This document shows positions 40,129 to 48,440 of a stretch of DNA of 64,000 bases, piece after piece; positions within the stretch are counted from its first letter, which is position 1, and every line of letters begins with the position of its first letter. The stretch comes from Microbacterium sp. SORGH_AS_0862 (GTDB lineage: Bacteria; Actinomycetota; Actinomycetes; Actinomycetales; Microbacteriaceae): positions 1,364,001 through 1,428,000 of the forward strand of contig NZ_JAUTAY010000001.1 of NCBI RefSeq assembly GCF_030818795.1, given 5' to 3'. The notes under the pieces were generated by a model. It did not search any database. It saw nothing but the letters and a program-made list of their open reading frames with translations, and was not told the origin of the DNA. A program made the translations under genes and the position numbers.

Positions 40129-41493
40129 GTGACCGACACCACGCTCGTCATCTTCGGCGCCACCGGCGACCTCACGTCCCGGCTGCTGCTTCCCGCGCTC
40201 GCTCAGCTGCTGGATCGAGAACCAGGCCGTACCGTCCACCTGCTCGGCGCCGCCCGCCGGGAGCTCAGCGACAAGCAGTGGCGCGACCTGCTGAAGGCGG
40301 GTGTGGGCGAGGGCCACGGGGAGGCTGTGGACCGTCTCGTCGCGGACGCGCGCTACATCGTCGCCGATCCGACCGACGCCAAAGACCTGAAGAGCGTGCT
40401 GGATGCGGTCGAGGGCCGGCCGGTGTTCTACTTCGCCGTCCCGCCTCAGGTCGCGGAGGCCGCGTGCGAACAGCTCGCGGGCATGGATCTCCCCGAAGGG
40501 CTCACCCTCGCGCTCGAGAAGCCCTTCGGCACGGATGAGGCGAGCGCCCGATCGCTGAACGAGACCCTGCGCCGCGTCGTGCCCGAGAACCAGATCTTCC
40601 GCGTGGATCACTTCCTCGGCCGCTCCACGGTGCTCAACGTGCTGGGTCTGCGCTTCGCCAACCGGCTGTTCGAGCCGGCGTGGTCGGCCGAGGACGTCGA
40701 GTCCGTCGTCATCCGCTTCGACGAGACGCTCGGGCTCGAGGACCGTGCCGGCTACTACGACCAGGCGGGCGCCCTGATCGACATGATCCAGAGCCACCTG
40801 CTGCAGGTCATGGCGATCGTGGCGATGGAACCCCCGGCCACCCTGCACGAGACCGATCTGCGCGACGCGACCGCGGCCGCACTCCGTGCGACATCGCTGT
40901 GGGAGGACAACGCCGTGTGCTCCGCCCGCCGCGCCCGCTACACCGCGGGCAGCGTGGGTGATGAGGAGCTCCCCGCCTACGCCGACGAGCCCGGCGTCGA
41001 CCCCGCCCGCGAGACCGAGACGCTGGCGGAGGTCACCCTCGAGGTGCGAACGGCCCGCTGGGAGGGCGTTCCCTTCACCCTCCGTTCGGGCAAGGCGCTC
41101 GGACGCAAGGACACCGAGATCGTGCTGACGTTCCGGCCGGTGCGCCACCTGCCCGCCGGCTTCACCGGGCACGCGCCCGGCTCGACCCTGCGGTTCTCGC
41201 TCGGCCCCGACAAGATCTCGCTCGGCCTGAACGTCAACGGCAACGAGGAGCCGTTCTCGCTCGTGCGGGAGGACGTGGAGGTGACGCTCGGCGACGGCGC
41301 TCTCCTCGCCTACAGCGAGGTGCTCTCCAGCATCCTCGACCAGGACGCGGCCCTCGCGGTCCGCGGCGACGCGGCCGAGCAGTGCTGGCGCATCGTGCAG
41401 CCCGTGCTGGACGCATGGCGACGCGGCGAGACGCCGTTGGACGAGTATCCGGCCGGATCCGCGGGTCCCGCCACCTGGCCGCAGCTGCCCTGA
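40129..41493 (+). CDS. zwf: Glucose-6-phosphate dehydrogenase
   Basis: A 454-residue enzyme, shorter than the usual 490-510. The nucleotide loop TLVIFGATGDLTSRLLLPAL opens the protein; EKPFG (ALEKPFGTDEASA) and the catalytic IFRVDHFLGR follow, where the common DHYLGK Lys is Arg. YDQAGALIDMIQSHLLQVMA and WEGVPFTLRSGKALGRK are also G6PDH blocks. It oxidises glucose-6-phosphate to 6-phosphogluconolactone with NADP, or possibly another cofactor. Because it stands alone rather than in the tal-zwf-opcA group, it may be a second paralogue. GTG 40129 is chosen over GTG 40120 by the -10 spacing, but 40120 has GGGGA 5 nt upstream and remains possible. Confidence 0.88.
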   Translation: MTDTTLVIFGATGDLTSRLLLPALAQLLDREPGRTVHLLGAARRELSDKQWRDLLKAGVGEGHGEAVDRLVADARYIVADPTDAKDLKSVLDAVEGRPVFYFAVPPQVAEAACEQLAGMDLPEGLTLALEKPFGTDEASARSLNETLRRVVPENQIFRVDHFLGRSTVLNVLGLRFANRLFEPAWSAEDVESVVIRFDETLGLEDRAGYYDQAGALIDMIQSHLLQVMAIVAMEPPATLHETDLRDATAAALRATSLWEDNAVCSARRARYTAGSVGDEELPAYADEPGVDPARETETLAEVTLEVRTARWEGVPFTLRSGKALGRKDTEIVLTFRPVRHLPAGFTGHAPGSTLRFSLGPDKISLGLNVNGNEEPFSLVREDVEVTLGDGALLAYSEVLSSILDQDAALAVRGDAAEQCWRIVQPVLDAWRRGETPLDEYPAGSAGPATWPQLP

Positions 41494-41499
41494 CCCGCG

Positions 41500-41883
41500 T
41501 CAGGGCTGCAGCACCGCCAGCACGTTGCCCGCGGGGTCGGTGAACCACGCGATGTCGGGGCCGTACCCGCCGCCGCGCAGGATGCCTCGCTCGTCGGTGG
41601 CGAACTCCTCGTCGGAGTAGATCTTCGTCTCCACCCCTCGAGAGCGGAGGTCGTCGACCGCCGCGTCGATGTCGGTCACGGGGAAGTTCAGCACGGTGTA
41701 GGCCGCCGGCTCATGATTCGGTTTCGTGTACAGCAGCACGCGCGCCCCCGACGAGAGCTCGAGTTCCAGGAAGCCCATGGGATTGTCGACGACCGTCAGG
41801 CCGAGCACGTCCGCGTAGAACGTGCGGGCCGCATCCGTGTCGTCGATGCTGAAGCCGCTGAACGCGGCATCCGGTGTGAACAT
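41500..41883 (-). CDS. VOC-family (glyoxalase/bleomycin-resistance-like) protein
   Basis: A 127-residue single VOC domain made of two beta-alpha-beta-beta-beta repeats: FSGFSIDDTDAARTFYADVL, LTVVDNPMGFLELELSSGAR, then YTVLNFPVTDIDAAVDDLRS and IAWFTDPAGNVLAVLQP. The metal-ligand positions of glyoxalase I are only partly kept (Glu in LELELS, none clear in the first strand), so the activity is open. AGGGGG lies 6 nt before the ATG. It converges with zwf with 6 nt between the stops. Confidence 0.85.
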   Translation of the reverse strand: MFTPDAAFSGFSIDDTDAARTFYADVLGLTVVDNPMGFLELELSSGARVLLYTKPNHEPAAYTVLNFPVTDIDAAVDDLRSRGVETKIYSDEEFATDERGILRGGGYGPDIAWFTDPAGNVLAVLQP

Positions 41884-41953
41884 CGTGATCCCCCTCGATC
41901 GTCACGCCCCAGCTTGCTCCCACCGCGTGCGACTGTCGAGGGCGGATGCGGGT

Positions 41954-42421
41954 TCACCGCTCGACGAGCACGCCGTCTGCGTCGGCCCAGACGTGGTGGC
42001 CGGGGGTGAACACGACGCCCGCGATCTCGACAGCCACGTCGACCTCGCCCACGCCGTCCTTCGCGCTCTTGCGGGGGTTCGTGCCGAGCGCCTTCACCCC
42101 CAGCGGGAGGGTCTCGAGCACGGCCGCATCCCTGACCGCGCCGAAGACGATGATGCCGGCCCAGCCGTTGTCGACCGCGGCGCCCGCGATGATGTCGCCG
42201 ACCAGGGCCGATTCCAGCGAGCCGCCGCCGTGGACGACCAGCACGGCCCCGTCTCCCGGCGTCTGCAGCAGCGACTTCACGAGGGCGTTGTCGCGGTGGC
42301 AGCGCACTGTGCGGACCGGACCGTCGAAGGCCCGCCGTCCCCCCAGGTCTCGCAGTTGCAGCGCGAGCGAGTCGAGCTGCTCACCCCGCTCGTCGTACAC
42401 GTCGGCCGTCGCGATCACCAT
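41954..42421 (-). CDS. RraA-family protein (putative aldolase or ribonuclease E regulator)
   Basis: A 155-residue RraA-fold protein of the short type. Marks are ATADVYDERGEQLDSLALQL, GAVLVVHGGGSLESALVGDI (the GGxxxxA loop), GWAGIIVFGAVRDAAVLETL with the Arg-Asp pair, and HHVWADADGVLV at the end. It lacks the C-terminal helix found in the galC protein in this window, so it is a separate paralogue. Short RraA proteins are called regulators of RNase E in E. coli, but many have oxaloacetate decarboxylase or HMG aldolase activity. ATG with TACCGT at 6 nt. Confidence 0.88.
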   Translation of the reverse strand: MVIATADVYDERGEQLDSLALQLRDLGGRRAFDGPVRTVRCHRDNALVKSLLQTPGDGAVLVVHGGGSLESALVGDIIAGAAVDNGWAGIIVFGAVRDAAVLETLPLGVKALGTNPRKSAKDGVGEVDVAVEIAGVVFTPGHHVWADADGVLVER

Positions 42422-42427
42422 GCGTCC

Positions 42428-42433
42428 ACGGTA
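42428..42433 (-). promoter_or_regulatory. Leaderless -10 box of the RraA gene
   Basis: TACCGT on the minus strand, 6 nt before the ATG at 42421. Confidence 0.48.
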
Positions 42434-42585
42434 GGACGCCGGATGCCGGAACCGTGCGGTGCGCTCGGTGAAGTTCTTTCCACATTCACACCCGGCTCGG
42501 ATTCGGGAACATTCCGCCTCTGTATACCGTTGCATGGATCGGGCCGATGACGTCCCCCCGCATATTCGACCCCGAGGAGATCCTC

Positions 42586-43167
42586 ATGTCTGACACTCTC
42601 GACCGCACCGCGCCCACCGACGCGCCTATTCTCGACGTGCTCTCGCAGCGCTGGAGCACCCGCGCCTACGACAGCGTGACCCCGATCGACGAAGACGCCC
42701 TGCGCGGCGCGCTCGAGGCGGCCCGCTGGTCCCCCTCGGCCTACAACAACCAGCCCTGGCGCTTCATCGTGGCCCGCCGCGGCACCGAGACCCACGCCAA
42801 GGTCGTCGCCAGCATGGTCGAGTTCAACCAGGCGTGGGCTGCCCCCGCCGGCGCGCTCGTCGTCTTCATCGCCGAGACCTCTCGCGGCGAGCACCAGTTC
42901 CCCTCCGCGTTCTACGACCTCGGCCAGGCCGCCGCGCACTTCACCGTGCAGGCGCACGCCAACGGTCTGTACACCCACCAGCTCACCGGCTTCGACGCGG
43001 CCGCCGTCTCCGGGGCCTTCGACCTCGCGCCCGAGTTCACGCCCTTCTCGATCATGGCCGTCGGCAACCACGGCACGATCGAGGACGCCCCCGAGTTCGC
43101 CCGTGACGGCGAGCGCGCTCCTCGCGTCCGCCGCCCCATCGAGGAGTCGGTCGTCGTCAACGACTGA
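42586..43167 (+). CDS. Nitroreductase-family oxidoreductase
   Basis: A 193-residue FMN enzyme of the nitroreductase fold. The FMN-binding start QRWSTRAYDSVTPI (R-S-x-R), ARWSPSAYNNQPWRFIVARR (the SxxNxQPW motif), the central helix YDLGQAAAHFTVQAHANGL and FSIMAVGNHG before the C-terminus are all visible. Such enzymes reduce nitroaromatics, quinones or flavins with NAD(P)H. The ATG at 42586 is preferred to that at 42547 because GAGGAG stands 6 nt upstream. It is monocistronic. Confidence 0.88.
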   Translation: MSDTLDRTAPTDAPILDVLSQRWSTRAYDSVTPIDEDALRGALEAARWSPSAYNNQPWRFIVARRGTETHAKVVASMVEFNQAWAAPAGALVVFIAETSRGEHQFPSAFYDLGQAAAHFTVQAHANGLYTHQLTGFDAAAVSGAFDLAPEFTPFSIMAVGNHGTIEDAPEFARDGERAPRVRRPIEESVVVND

Positions 43168-43264
43168 TCCCCTCCGCCCCCGCGGCACTCCCCGCGCGCG
43201 GCTCTCCGCGTTGTGCTCCCCGCCCGCGGCGCCCTCGCATGAGCGGCGCGCCCGCCCGCACCCC

Positions 43265-43320
43265 GTGGTTCCCCTGTCGCAGATCGCCCCCCGAGGCTCG
43301 ACCTGTGACAGGGGAACCAC
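43265..43320. terminator. Long palindrome after the nitroreductase gene, copy A
   Basis: Perfect 14-bp outer arms GTGGTTCCCCTGTC and GACAGGGGAACCAC continue into CAG/CTG. The core CTGTCGCAGATCG matches the xthA hairpin and copy B. Confidence 0.7.
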
Positions 43321-43330
43321 GCCACCCCCC

Positions 43331-43382
43331 AGCTCGCCTGTCACAGATCGACGCTCCGCGCTCGATCTGTGACAGGCGAGCT
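43331..43382. terminator. Long palindrome, copy B
   Basis: Perfect 21-bp arms, beginning AGCTCGCCTGTCACAGATCG, enclose a 10-nt loop. Only 10 nt separate it from copy A. Confidence 0.75.
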
Positions 43383-43510
43383 GTCGTTTCGGGTCGACCG
43401 GGCGCGACGGCGGGGCGCGACGGGGCACATCGGGGCCCGGCACTCTAGACGCCGCCACATCCGGGCACCAGCCTGCGCGACGTCTGCGCGCGACGTGCCT
43501 ATCGTGAGGC

Positions 43511-44593
43511 ATGGTCCCGAGCATCGTCGGAGTCGGCACAGCCGTGCCGGACACCCGGCTCACCCAGTCGCAGATCCGCGACCTCTTCCTCGCGCAGCCC
43601 GGTCTCGACCGCCGCGCGCAACGGATCCTCGGTGCCGCGTTCGACGCGGCGGCCATCGAGACCCGCCACACGGTGCTGGCATCGCTCACCGGCGATGCCC
43701 CGCCCGAAGCTCTCGCGGTGCGCGACGGCGACCTGCTTCTCGACCCGAGCACCTCCGCGCGAAACGCCGAGTTCCGCCGCCTCGCGCCCGATCTGTTCGC
43801 GCGAGCGGGCAGAGCGGCGCTGGCCGATGCCGGAGTCGCCGCAGACGAGGTGACGCACGTCATCACCGTCAGCTGCACCGGGCTGTTCGCCCCCGGCCCC
43901 GACATGCTGCTCGTGCGCGACCTGGGTCTGCGCCCGGCGACCGAGCGCTACCACCACGGGTTCGTCGGCTGTGCCGCAGCCGTGCCGGCGCTGCGCGCAG
44001 CCCACCGCATCGCCGTCGCACAGCCGGACGCCGTCGTGCTCGTCGCGTGCGCCGAGCTGTGCTCCCTGCACCTGCGCGTCAGCGACGATCCGGAGCAGAT
44101 CGTCGCCGCATCCCTCTTCGCCGACGGCGCCGCGGCCGCTGTCGTGACCTCCCGCGAGCACGCGGGGCGCCGGTTCGAGCTGGACGAGTTCCGCACCGCA
44201 CTCAGCGACGACGGCGAGCACGACATGGTGTGGACCATCGGCGACCACGGCTTCGAGATGACGCTCACCGCCGAGGTGCCCCGCATCGCGGGGCGTGAGG
44301 TCGCCGATGCGGTCGCCTACCTCGACGGCGCCACCGCCTGGGCGATCCACCCGGGCGGGCGCAGCGTCCTGGATCGGGTGGCCGCCGGGCTCGGACTCTC
44401 CGAGGAGCAGATGGCCCCGTCGCGCGAGGTGCTGCGCGCGTTCGGCAACATGTCCAGCGCGACGGTGCTGTTCATCCTCGACCGGATGCGGCGCGACCCC
44501 GCCCTCGCCGACGGCACGACGCTGGGACTCCTCGCCTTCGGCCCCGGACTCACGGTCGAGTCCGGGCGTCTCCTCGTGCGAGGCGACGCGTGA
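43511..44593 (+). CDS. Type III polyketide synthase (chalcone-synthase-like)
   Basis: A 360-residue thiolase-fold enzyme with the complete type III PKS triad: Cys154 (HHGFVGCAAAVPALR), His280 (AWAIHPGGRSVLD) and Asn313 (RAFGNMSSATVLFIL). It condenses malonyl-CoA units onto a starter CoA in one site; the starter and chain length cannot be read from sequence, though bacterial relatives in such loci make alkylresorcinols, pyrones or naphthols. A methyltransferase gene overlaps its 3' end by 4 nt and an FAD monooxygenase follows, so the product is probably methylated and oxidised. TATCGT lies 5 nt before the ATG. Confidence 0.93.
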   Translation: MVPSIVGVGTAVPDTRLTQSQIRDLFLAQPGLDRRAQRILGAAFDAAAIETRHTVLASLTGDAPPEALAVRDGDLLLDPSTSARNAEFRRLAPDLFARAGRAALADAGVAADEVTHVITVSCTGLFAPGPDMLLVRDLGLRPATERYHHGFVGCAAAVPALRAAHRIAVAQPDAVVLVACAELCSLHLRVSDDPEQIVAASLFADGAAAAVVTSREHAGRRFELDEFRTALSDDGEHDMVWTIGDHGFEMTLTAEVPRIAGREVADAVAYLDGATAWAIHPGGRSVLDRVAAGLGLSEEQMAPSREVLRAFGNMSSATVLFILDRMRRDPALADGTTLGLLAFGPGLTVESGRLLVRGDA

Positions 44594-45282
44594 ACCTCGC
44601 GGAGCGCGATGCTTCGCTCCGCGAGCTGATGGACGACCCGGACTGCGACCCGCGGCTGCTCGCGGCGACGTACCGCCGCTTCGGTCTCGTGAACCGGCTG
44701 GTCGCGGGGTGGACCGGCGTCTACCGTCGGACGCTCCGTCCGTATCTGTCCGGCCTCGGACGCCCGGCACGCGTGCTGGATCTGGGATGCGGCGGCGGGG
44801 ACGTGGTTGCGCACCTCGCCGCGCTCGCCCGCGCCGACGGGCTGCGGGTGCAGTGGGTCGGCGCAGACCCCGATTCGCGCGCCATCGAGGCCGCGGCCGT
44901 GCGTGCCGCATCCGATGTGTCCTTCCGCTGCACCGGCTCGCGCGCTCTGCGCGAGAGCGGCGAGCGCTTCGACGCGGTGCTCTCGAACCATGTGCTGCAT
45001 CATCTGGATGCGGCGGAGCTCGCCGCGTTCGTCGACGACTCCGCCGCGCTCTCGACGGGGCTCGTCCTGCACGGCGACATCGAGCGGGGGCGCCTGGCGT
45101 ACGCGCTCTACGGCGTCGGCATCCTTCCGCTGGCCCCCGGCACCTTCCTGCGCACCGACGGACTCCGCTCGATCCGGCGCAGCTATCGGGTCGCCGAACT
45201 CGCGTCGCGCCTTCCCGAGGGATGGCGGGTGGAGCGTCCTGCTCGCTTCCGCGTGCTGGCGGTGAGGGAGCCCCGTGCCTGA
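44590..45282 (+). CDS. Class I SAM-dependent methyltransferase of the type III PKS locus
   Basis: A 230-residue Rossmann-fold methyltransferase. Motif I is RVLDLGCGGGDVVAHLAALA (residues about 58-77), motif II the acidic WVGADPDSRAIEAA, and motif III AVLSNHVLHHLDAAELAAFV. The UbiE-like form acts on quinone- or phenol-type small molecules. The GTG start overlaps the polyketide synthase stop (GTGA) and its end overlaps the next gene by 8 nt, so the three are one translational unit. It probably methylates the polyketide at O or C. Confidence 0.9.
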   Translation: MNLAERDASLRELMDDPDCDPRLLAATYRRFGLVNRLVAGWTGVYRRTLRPYLSGLGRPARVLDLGCGGGDVVAHLAALARADGLRVQWVGADPDSRAIEAAAVRAASDVSFRCTGSRALRESGERFDAVLSNHVLHHLDAAELAAFVDDSAALSTGLVLHGDIERGRLAYALYGVGILPLAPGTFLRTDGLRSIRRSYRVAELASRLPEGWRVERPARFRVLAVREPRA

Positions 45283-46405
45283 GGTCATCGTCGTCGGCGC
45301 GGGCCCCGTGGGGCTCCTTCTCACAGCGGAGCTGCGCCGGCTCGGCGTAGAGGTCGCCACGCTCGAGAGGCGGCCCGGCCCGGGCGACGGCACGCGGGCG
45401 ATCGGCATCCATCCGCCCACGCTCGCCGCGCTCGAATCCTGCGGTGCGACGGAGCGCCTGCTCGCCGACGCCGTGCGCGTCGAGAGGGGGGAGGCGCGCA
45501 CCGGCGGCCGGTTGGTCGGCGCGGTCGACTTCCGTCGTCTGTCCGCCCGCTTCCCCTTCGTCGCGACCCTCCCGCAGCGCGTGACGGAGGGCGTGCTCGC
45601 CGATCTCGCTGGGCCGATCGAGCGCGGGGTCACGGTGGCGGCCGTGCACGATGACGGCGACCGGATGCGGGTGCGCTCGGCCGACGGCCGCGAGTTCACC
45701 GCGCGCGTGGTGATCGTTGCCGGCGGCTGGGGCGGCCGGGACCTCGCGTACCGCCCCGGCGCGCTTCGGGTGCACGAGTACCGCGACCGGTATCTCATGA
45801 CCGATACGGCGATGGACGCGTCCGACCCGGTGGCGGTGATCCGGCTCGACGCCGCCGGTGTCATGGAGTCCTTCCCGCTGCCCGGCTCCGCCCGCCGCTT
45901 CGTGCTGCACGACGCCGAAGGCGGCCCGGACGAGCCCCACGCCCGACGCGAGCGGATGCGGCGCGCGCTGCGCGAGCGCGGCGAGGAGGAGGCCGCCGAC
46001 CGTATGGAGGTCGTGACCGCCTTCCGGGTGCGGCGCCTCGTCGCTCCACGCCTGCGGCGGGGCGGTCTCGTCGTCGTGGGCGACGCGGCCCACGAAGTGA
46101 GCCCGATCGGCGGGCAGGGCATGAACCTCGGGCTGCTGGATGCGGTGACGCTCGCCCCGCTCGTCGCCGAGGCGCTCCGCACCGGATCTCTCACCTCCCC
46201 CGCGCTCGACCGATGGGAGCGCCGCCGCGTGCGCTCCGCGCGGATCGCGGCCGCAATGGCCACCGTGAACACCGCGCTCGGGCGCCCGGCCGGCGCGGTG
46301 ACCCACCGCATCCGCGGTACGGCGCTCGGGATGCTGCTGCGCAGCCCCGTCGGGGCCGTGCTCACGCGTGCCTACGCGATGGGCTTCGACGCCGACGCCC
46401 GCTGA
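45275..46405 (+). CDS. FAD-dependent monooxygenase (PHBH-like) of the type III PKS locus
   Basis: A 376-residue flavoprotein. The N-terminal dinucleotide fold is EVIVVGAGPVGLLLTAELRR (GxGxxG), followed by VATLERRPGPGDGTRAIGIH; the second FAD motif is GGLVVVGDAAHEVSPIGGQG with MNLGLLDAVTLAPL, the GD motif of class A hydroxylases. It would hydroxylate the aromatic polyketide with NAD(P)H and O2, possibly opening the way to a quinone. GTG start inside the methyltransferase gene. The last 60 residues are helical, without a membrane anchor. Confidence 0.9.
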   Translation: MPEVIVVGAGPVGLLLTAELRRLGVEVATLERRPGPGDGTRAIGIHPPTLAALESCGATERLLADAVRVERGEARTGGRLVGAVDFRRLSARFPFVATLPQRVTEGVLADLAGPIERGVTVAAVHDDGDRMRVRSADGREFTARVVIVAGGWGGRDLAYRPGALRVHEYRDRYLMTDTAMDASDPVAVIRLDAAGVMESFPLPGSARRFVLHDAEGGPDEPHARRERMRRALRERGEEEAADRMEVVTAFRVRRLVAPRLRRGGLVVVGDAAHEVSPIGGQGMNLGLLDAVTLAPLVAEALRTGSLTSPALDRWERRRVRSARIAAAMATVNTALGRPAGAVTHRIRGTALGMLLRSPVGAVLTRAYAMGFDADAR

Positions 46406-46456
46406 GGTTGCCCACAGGCACCGGCGGCGCGCGAGCGGATCTGACAGCATTCACCC

Positions 46457-46987
46457 GTGAGCATGCGACGGTTCCGGACCCTCGGCGCGATGACCCTGGC
46501 CACGGCAGCACTGGTGCTGACAGCGTGCACCGCGGCACCGGACGATGCGGCCGAGCCGTCCGCATCGTCGAGCCCGACCGCCACGCATGCACCGTCGACC
46601 GCTCCCGCTCCCGCTCCCGCAGCATCCGCCGACACCGCGGACGGGCCCGTCGAGAGCTTCCGCGCGTGGTTCGAAGCGACGCGGACGCCCGATCCCGCCG
46701 CGGCGTGCGCGGCGCTGTCGCCCGCTCTGGCGGAGCGCATGCTCGCCGAGCTGAACCAGAACGGGCTCGACCTCACCACCTGCGAGGAGATGATCCAGGC
46801 GACCTCGGAGCTTTACCGCGCCACCGGCCAGAGCGCCGACGTCGATGTGCAGGTGCAGTCCGAGACGGCCACCGACGCCACCCTGTTCGTCACCTACGGC
46901 GCGTCCGGCGATTGCGGGACGGTCGTCATGCACCGCGACGCGTCGTCGTGGATCATCACGGACGAATCGCGGGAGTGCGCCGGGTAG
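46457..46987 (+). CDS. Hypothetical lipoprotein
   Basis: A 176-residue exported protein. A type II signal peptide ends in the lipobox LTAC with Cys24. A Ser/Ala/Pro/Thr-rich linker (about 25-62) is followed by a globular part: GPVESFRAWFEATRTPDPAA, AERMLAELNQNGLDLTTCEE and a beta-rich end with three Cys. It resembles actinobacterial lipoproteins of unknown function. Start GTG 46457; an ATG two codons later is equally possible. It follows the polyketide genes by 51 nt but has no clear link to them. Confidence 0.78.
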   Translation: MSMRRFRTLGAMTLATAALVLTACTAAPDDAAEPSASSSPTATHAPSTAPAPAPAASADTADGPVESFRAWFEATRTPDPAAACAALSPALAERMLAELNQNGLDLTTCEEMIQATSELYRATGQSADVDVQVQSETATDATLFVTYGASGDCGTVVMHRDASSWIITDESRECAG

Positions 46988-46993
46988 AAGCGC

Positions 46994-47839
46994 TCAGGCG
47001 GTCAGCGAGCCGCCGGTCGCCACGAGTTGCACAGCGAGCAGGAGCGCGGCTCCCATCACGAGGCGGAACACGATGCGTCCGGGGCGACGCGCCCACGCGC
47101 ATCCCACGGCCACGACCGCCACGCCGACCACGGCGGCGAAGAAGACCCACGAGACGATCGGCGCCGCATCCCTCGCCGGCCCGAGCCGCACGGCCACCGC
47201 GCCGCCGATGATCCCGACGCCCGCCAGCGCGCCCGACCAGCGCGCGCCGATCCGATGCGGCAGTCCGCGGATGCCGGTGCGTTGATCGTCGTCGAGATCC
47301 GGCAGCACGTTGGCCAGGTGCACCGCCGCCCCGAGTGACGCTCCGGCGGCGGTCGCCCACGGTGCCGCGAGCGCCGGCTCCGCGGCCGAGAGAGTCGCGA
47401 GCGACGGGAGGAGCCCGAAGCTCACCAGGAACGGCACGATCGAGAACGGCGTTGCCTTCAACGGCGCGTTGTACAGCCACGCGGAGGCGATCGTCACCGC
47501 CTGGGCGACCAGCAGTCCCCATCCGAGCGGCGCCGACAGCAGCAGCGCGCCGGCGACGGATGCGGCGGCGACCGCCCAGGCGGTACGGAGGCCGACCTCG
47601 CCGCGCGCGAGCGGCTTGTCGGTGCGGCCGACGGCCCGATCCCGGCCGGCGTCGATCGCATCGTTCGACAGGCCGATCGAGACCTGACCGGCGAAGACGG
47701 CGGCCGTCAGCAGCGCGATGCGCCACGGTGCGAGCCCGGCCGAGACGCCCAGCGCGAGCGCGAGCACCGTGACGACAAGGGCGGGACCCGGATGCGTGGA
47801 CGCCCAGAGCGCGCGCACACTCGCCAGGGCTCGGGTCAT
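46994..47839 (-). CDS. UbiA-family prenyltransferase
   Basis: A 281-residue protein with eight or nine membrane helices. The two Asp-rich motifs are present: NDAIDAGRD (residues 59-67), which binds the prenyl diphosphate through Mg2+, and NVLPDLDDDQRTGIRG in the second half. KPLARGEVGLRTAW follows the first motif, as in UbiA/MenA proteins. It attaches an isoprenyl chain to an aromatic acceptor. It lies 0.6 kb from the type III PKS operon in the opposite direction and may act on that product, or on a menaquinone precursor. The ATG at 47839 is 6 nt from a TACGGT box. Confidence 0.9.
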   Translation of the reverse strand: MTRALASVRALWASTHPGPALVVTVLALALGVSAGLAPWRIALLTAAVFAGQVSIGLSNDAIDAGRDRAVGRTDKPLARGEVGLRTAWAVAAASVAGALLLSAPLGWGLLVAQAVTIASAWLYNAPLKATPFSIVPFLVSFGLLPSLATLSAAEPALAAPWATAAGASLGAAVHLANVLPDLDDDQRTGIRGLPHRIGARWSGALAGVGIIGGAVAVRLGPARDAAPIVSWVFFAAVVGVAVVAVGCAWARRPGRIVFRLVMGAALLLAVQLVATGGSLTA

Positions 47840-47845
47840 GCTCCG

Positions 47846-47851
47846 ACCGTA
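47846..47851 (-). promoter_or_regulatory. Leaderless -10 box of the UbiA gene
   Basis: TACGGT on the minus strand, 6 nt before the ATG at 47839. Confidence 0.5.
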
Positions 47852-47897
47852 AGCGGCCGCATCCGTCTTGCCTCGCGGGTTGACGGCGACGCGCCGG

Positions 47898-48431
47898 TCA
47901 GTCGCCCGCGACGACCTGGGCCTGGATGCGGGTGATCGCCGCGCCCAGGCGGCCCCGCGCGAGAAGCCCGCCCGCGACCAGGGGGCCCGATGCGTCGCGA
48001 CCGACCGGAGGCAGAAGGCGCAGCGCCGCGCGCGTATCCCGGGTGAGAAGCGCGAGCTGCCGGTCGATCTCGGCGTCGAACGAACCGGGAGCCGCCGTAT
48101 CCGCCGCCAGCGCGGCATAAGCGGCAGCGCCCAGCGCGTGCGCACCCATGTGCGCGACGCCGGCCGCCTGTGCCGCGGAGCGGGCGGCCGCGACAGCCGG
48201 TGCGCCGGTCACCGCGTGCGCGGCCCGGCCGGCGACGAAACGCCGCTTGATCTCGCCTGCCGCATCCAGCTCTCCGCGCGCGTATGCACGCGCTCGGGCG
48301 ATGGCATCGCGAGGCCGATCGTCACCGGGAGCCTCGGCCTCGAACAGGGCGAGCACGCGCTCGGCGCACTCCGCCGCCCAGGCCGCGACCAGGCGACGAT
48401 CGGCGTCGTCGAGCGACTGCGGAGAAGGCAC
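47898..48431 (-). CDS. Alanine-rich helical protein, Imm5-like 'putative immunity protein'
   Basis: A 177-residue soluble, almost wholly alpha-helical protein. LDDADRRLVAAWAAECAERV, ARAYARGELDAAGEIKRRFV and ARSAAQAAGVAHMGAHALGA resemble the Imm5-like domain that annotators call putative immunity protein; the WAxxCAERVLxLFE and VAHMGAHA pieces are the best hints. No toxin gene is adjacent, so an immunity role is unproven and a stand-alone domestic function is equally likely. GTG start; a TAGACA sequence 6 nt upstream is a weak -10. It is followed by the UbiA gene. Confidence 0.65.
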   Translation of the reverse strand: MPSPQSLDDADRRLVAAWAAECAERVLALFEAEAPGDDRPRDAIARARAYARGELDAAGEIKRRFVAGRAAHAVTGAPAVAAARSAAQAAGVAHMGAHALGAAAYAALAADTAAPGSFDAEIDRQLALLTRDTRAALRLLPPVGRDASGPLVAGGLLARGRLGAAITRIQAQVVAGD

Positions 48432-48440
48432 CTTTCCTGT

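Larger units (their letters stand above)
43168..43510. other. 343-bp intergenic region with two long palindromes
   Basis: No gene seen. It contains the hairpins at 43265-43320 and 43331-43382 and, just before the polyketide synthase start, TATCGT 5 nt from the ATG as a possible -10 box. Confidence 0.6.

Noticed and set aside
41954..42421. A second galC
   Set aside because: The protein is the short RraA type without the C-terminal helix and lies far from the gallate genes.
43499..46450. 983-codon minus-strand open frame
   Set aside because: It is antisense to the whole polyketide operon, whose catalytic residues are all in place.
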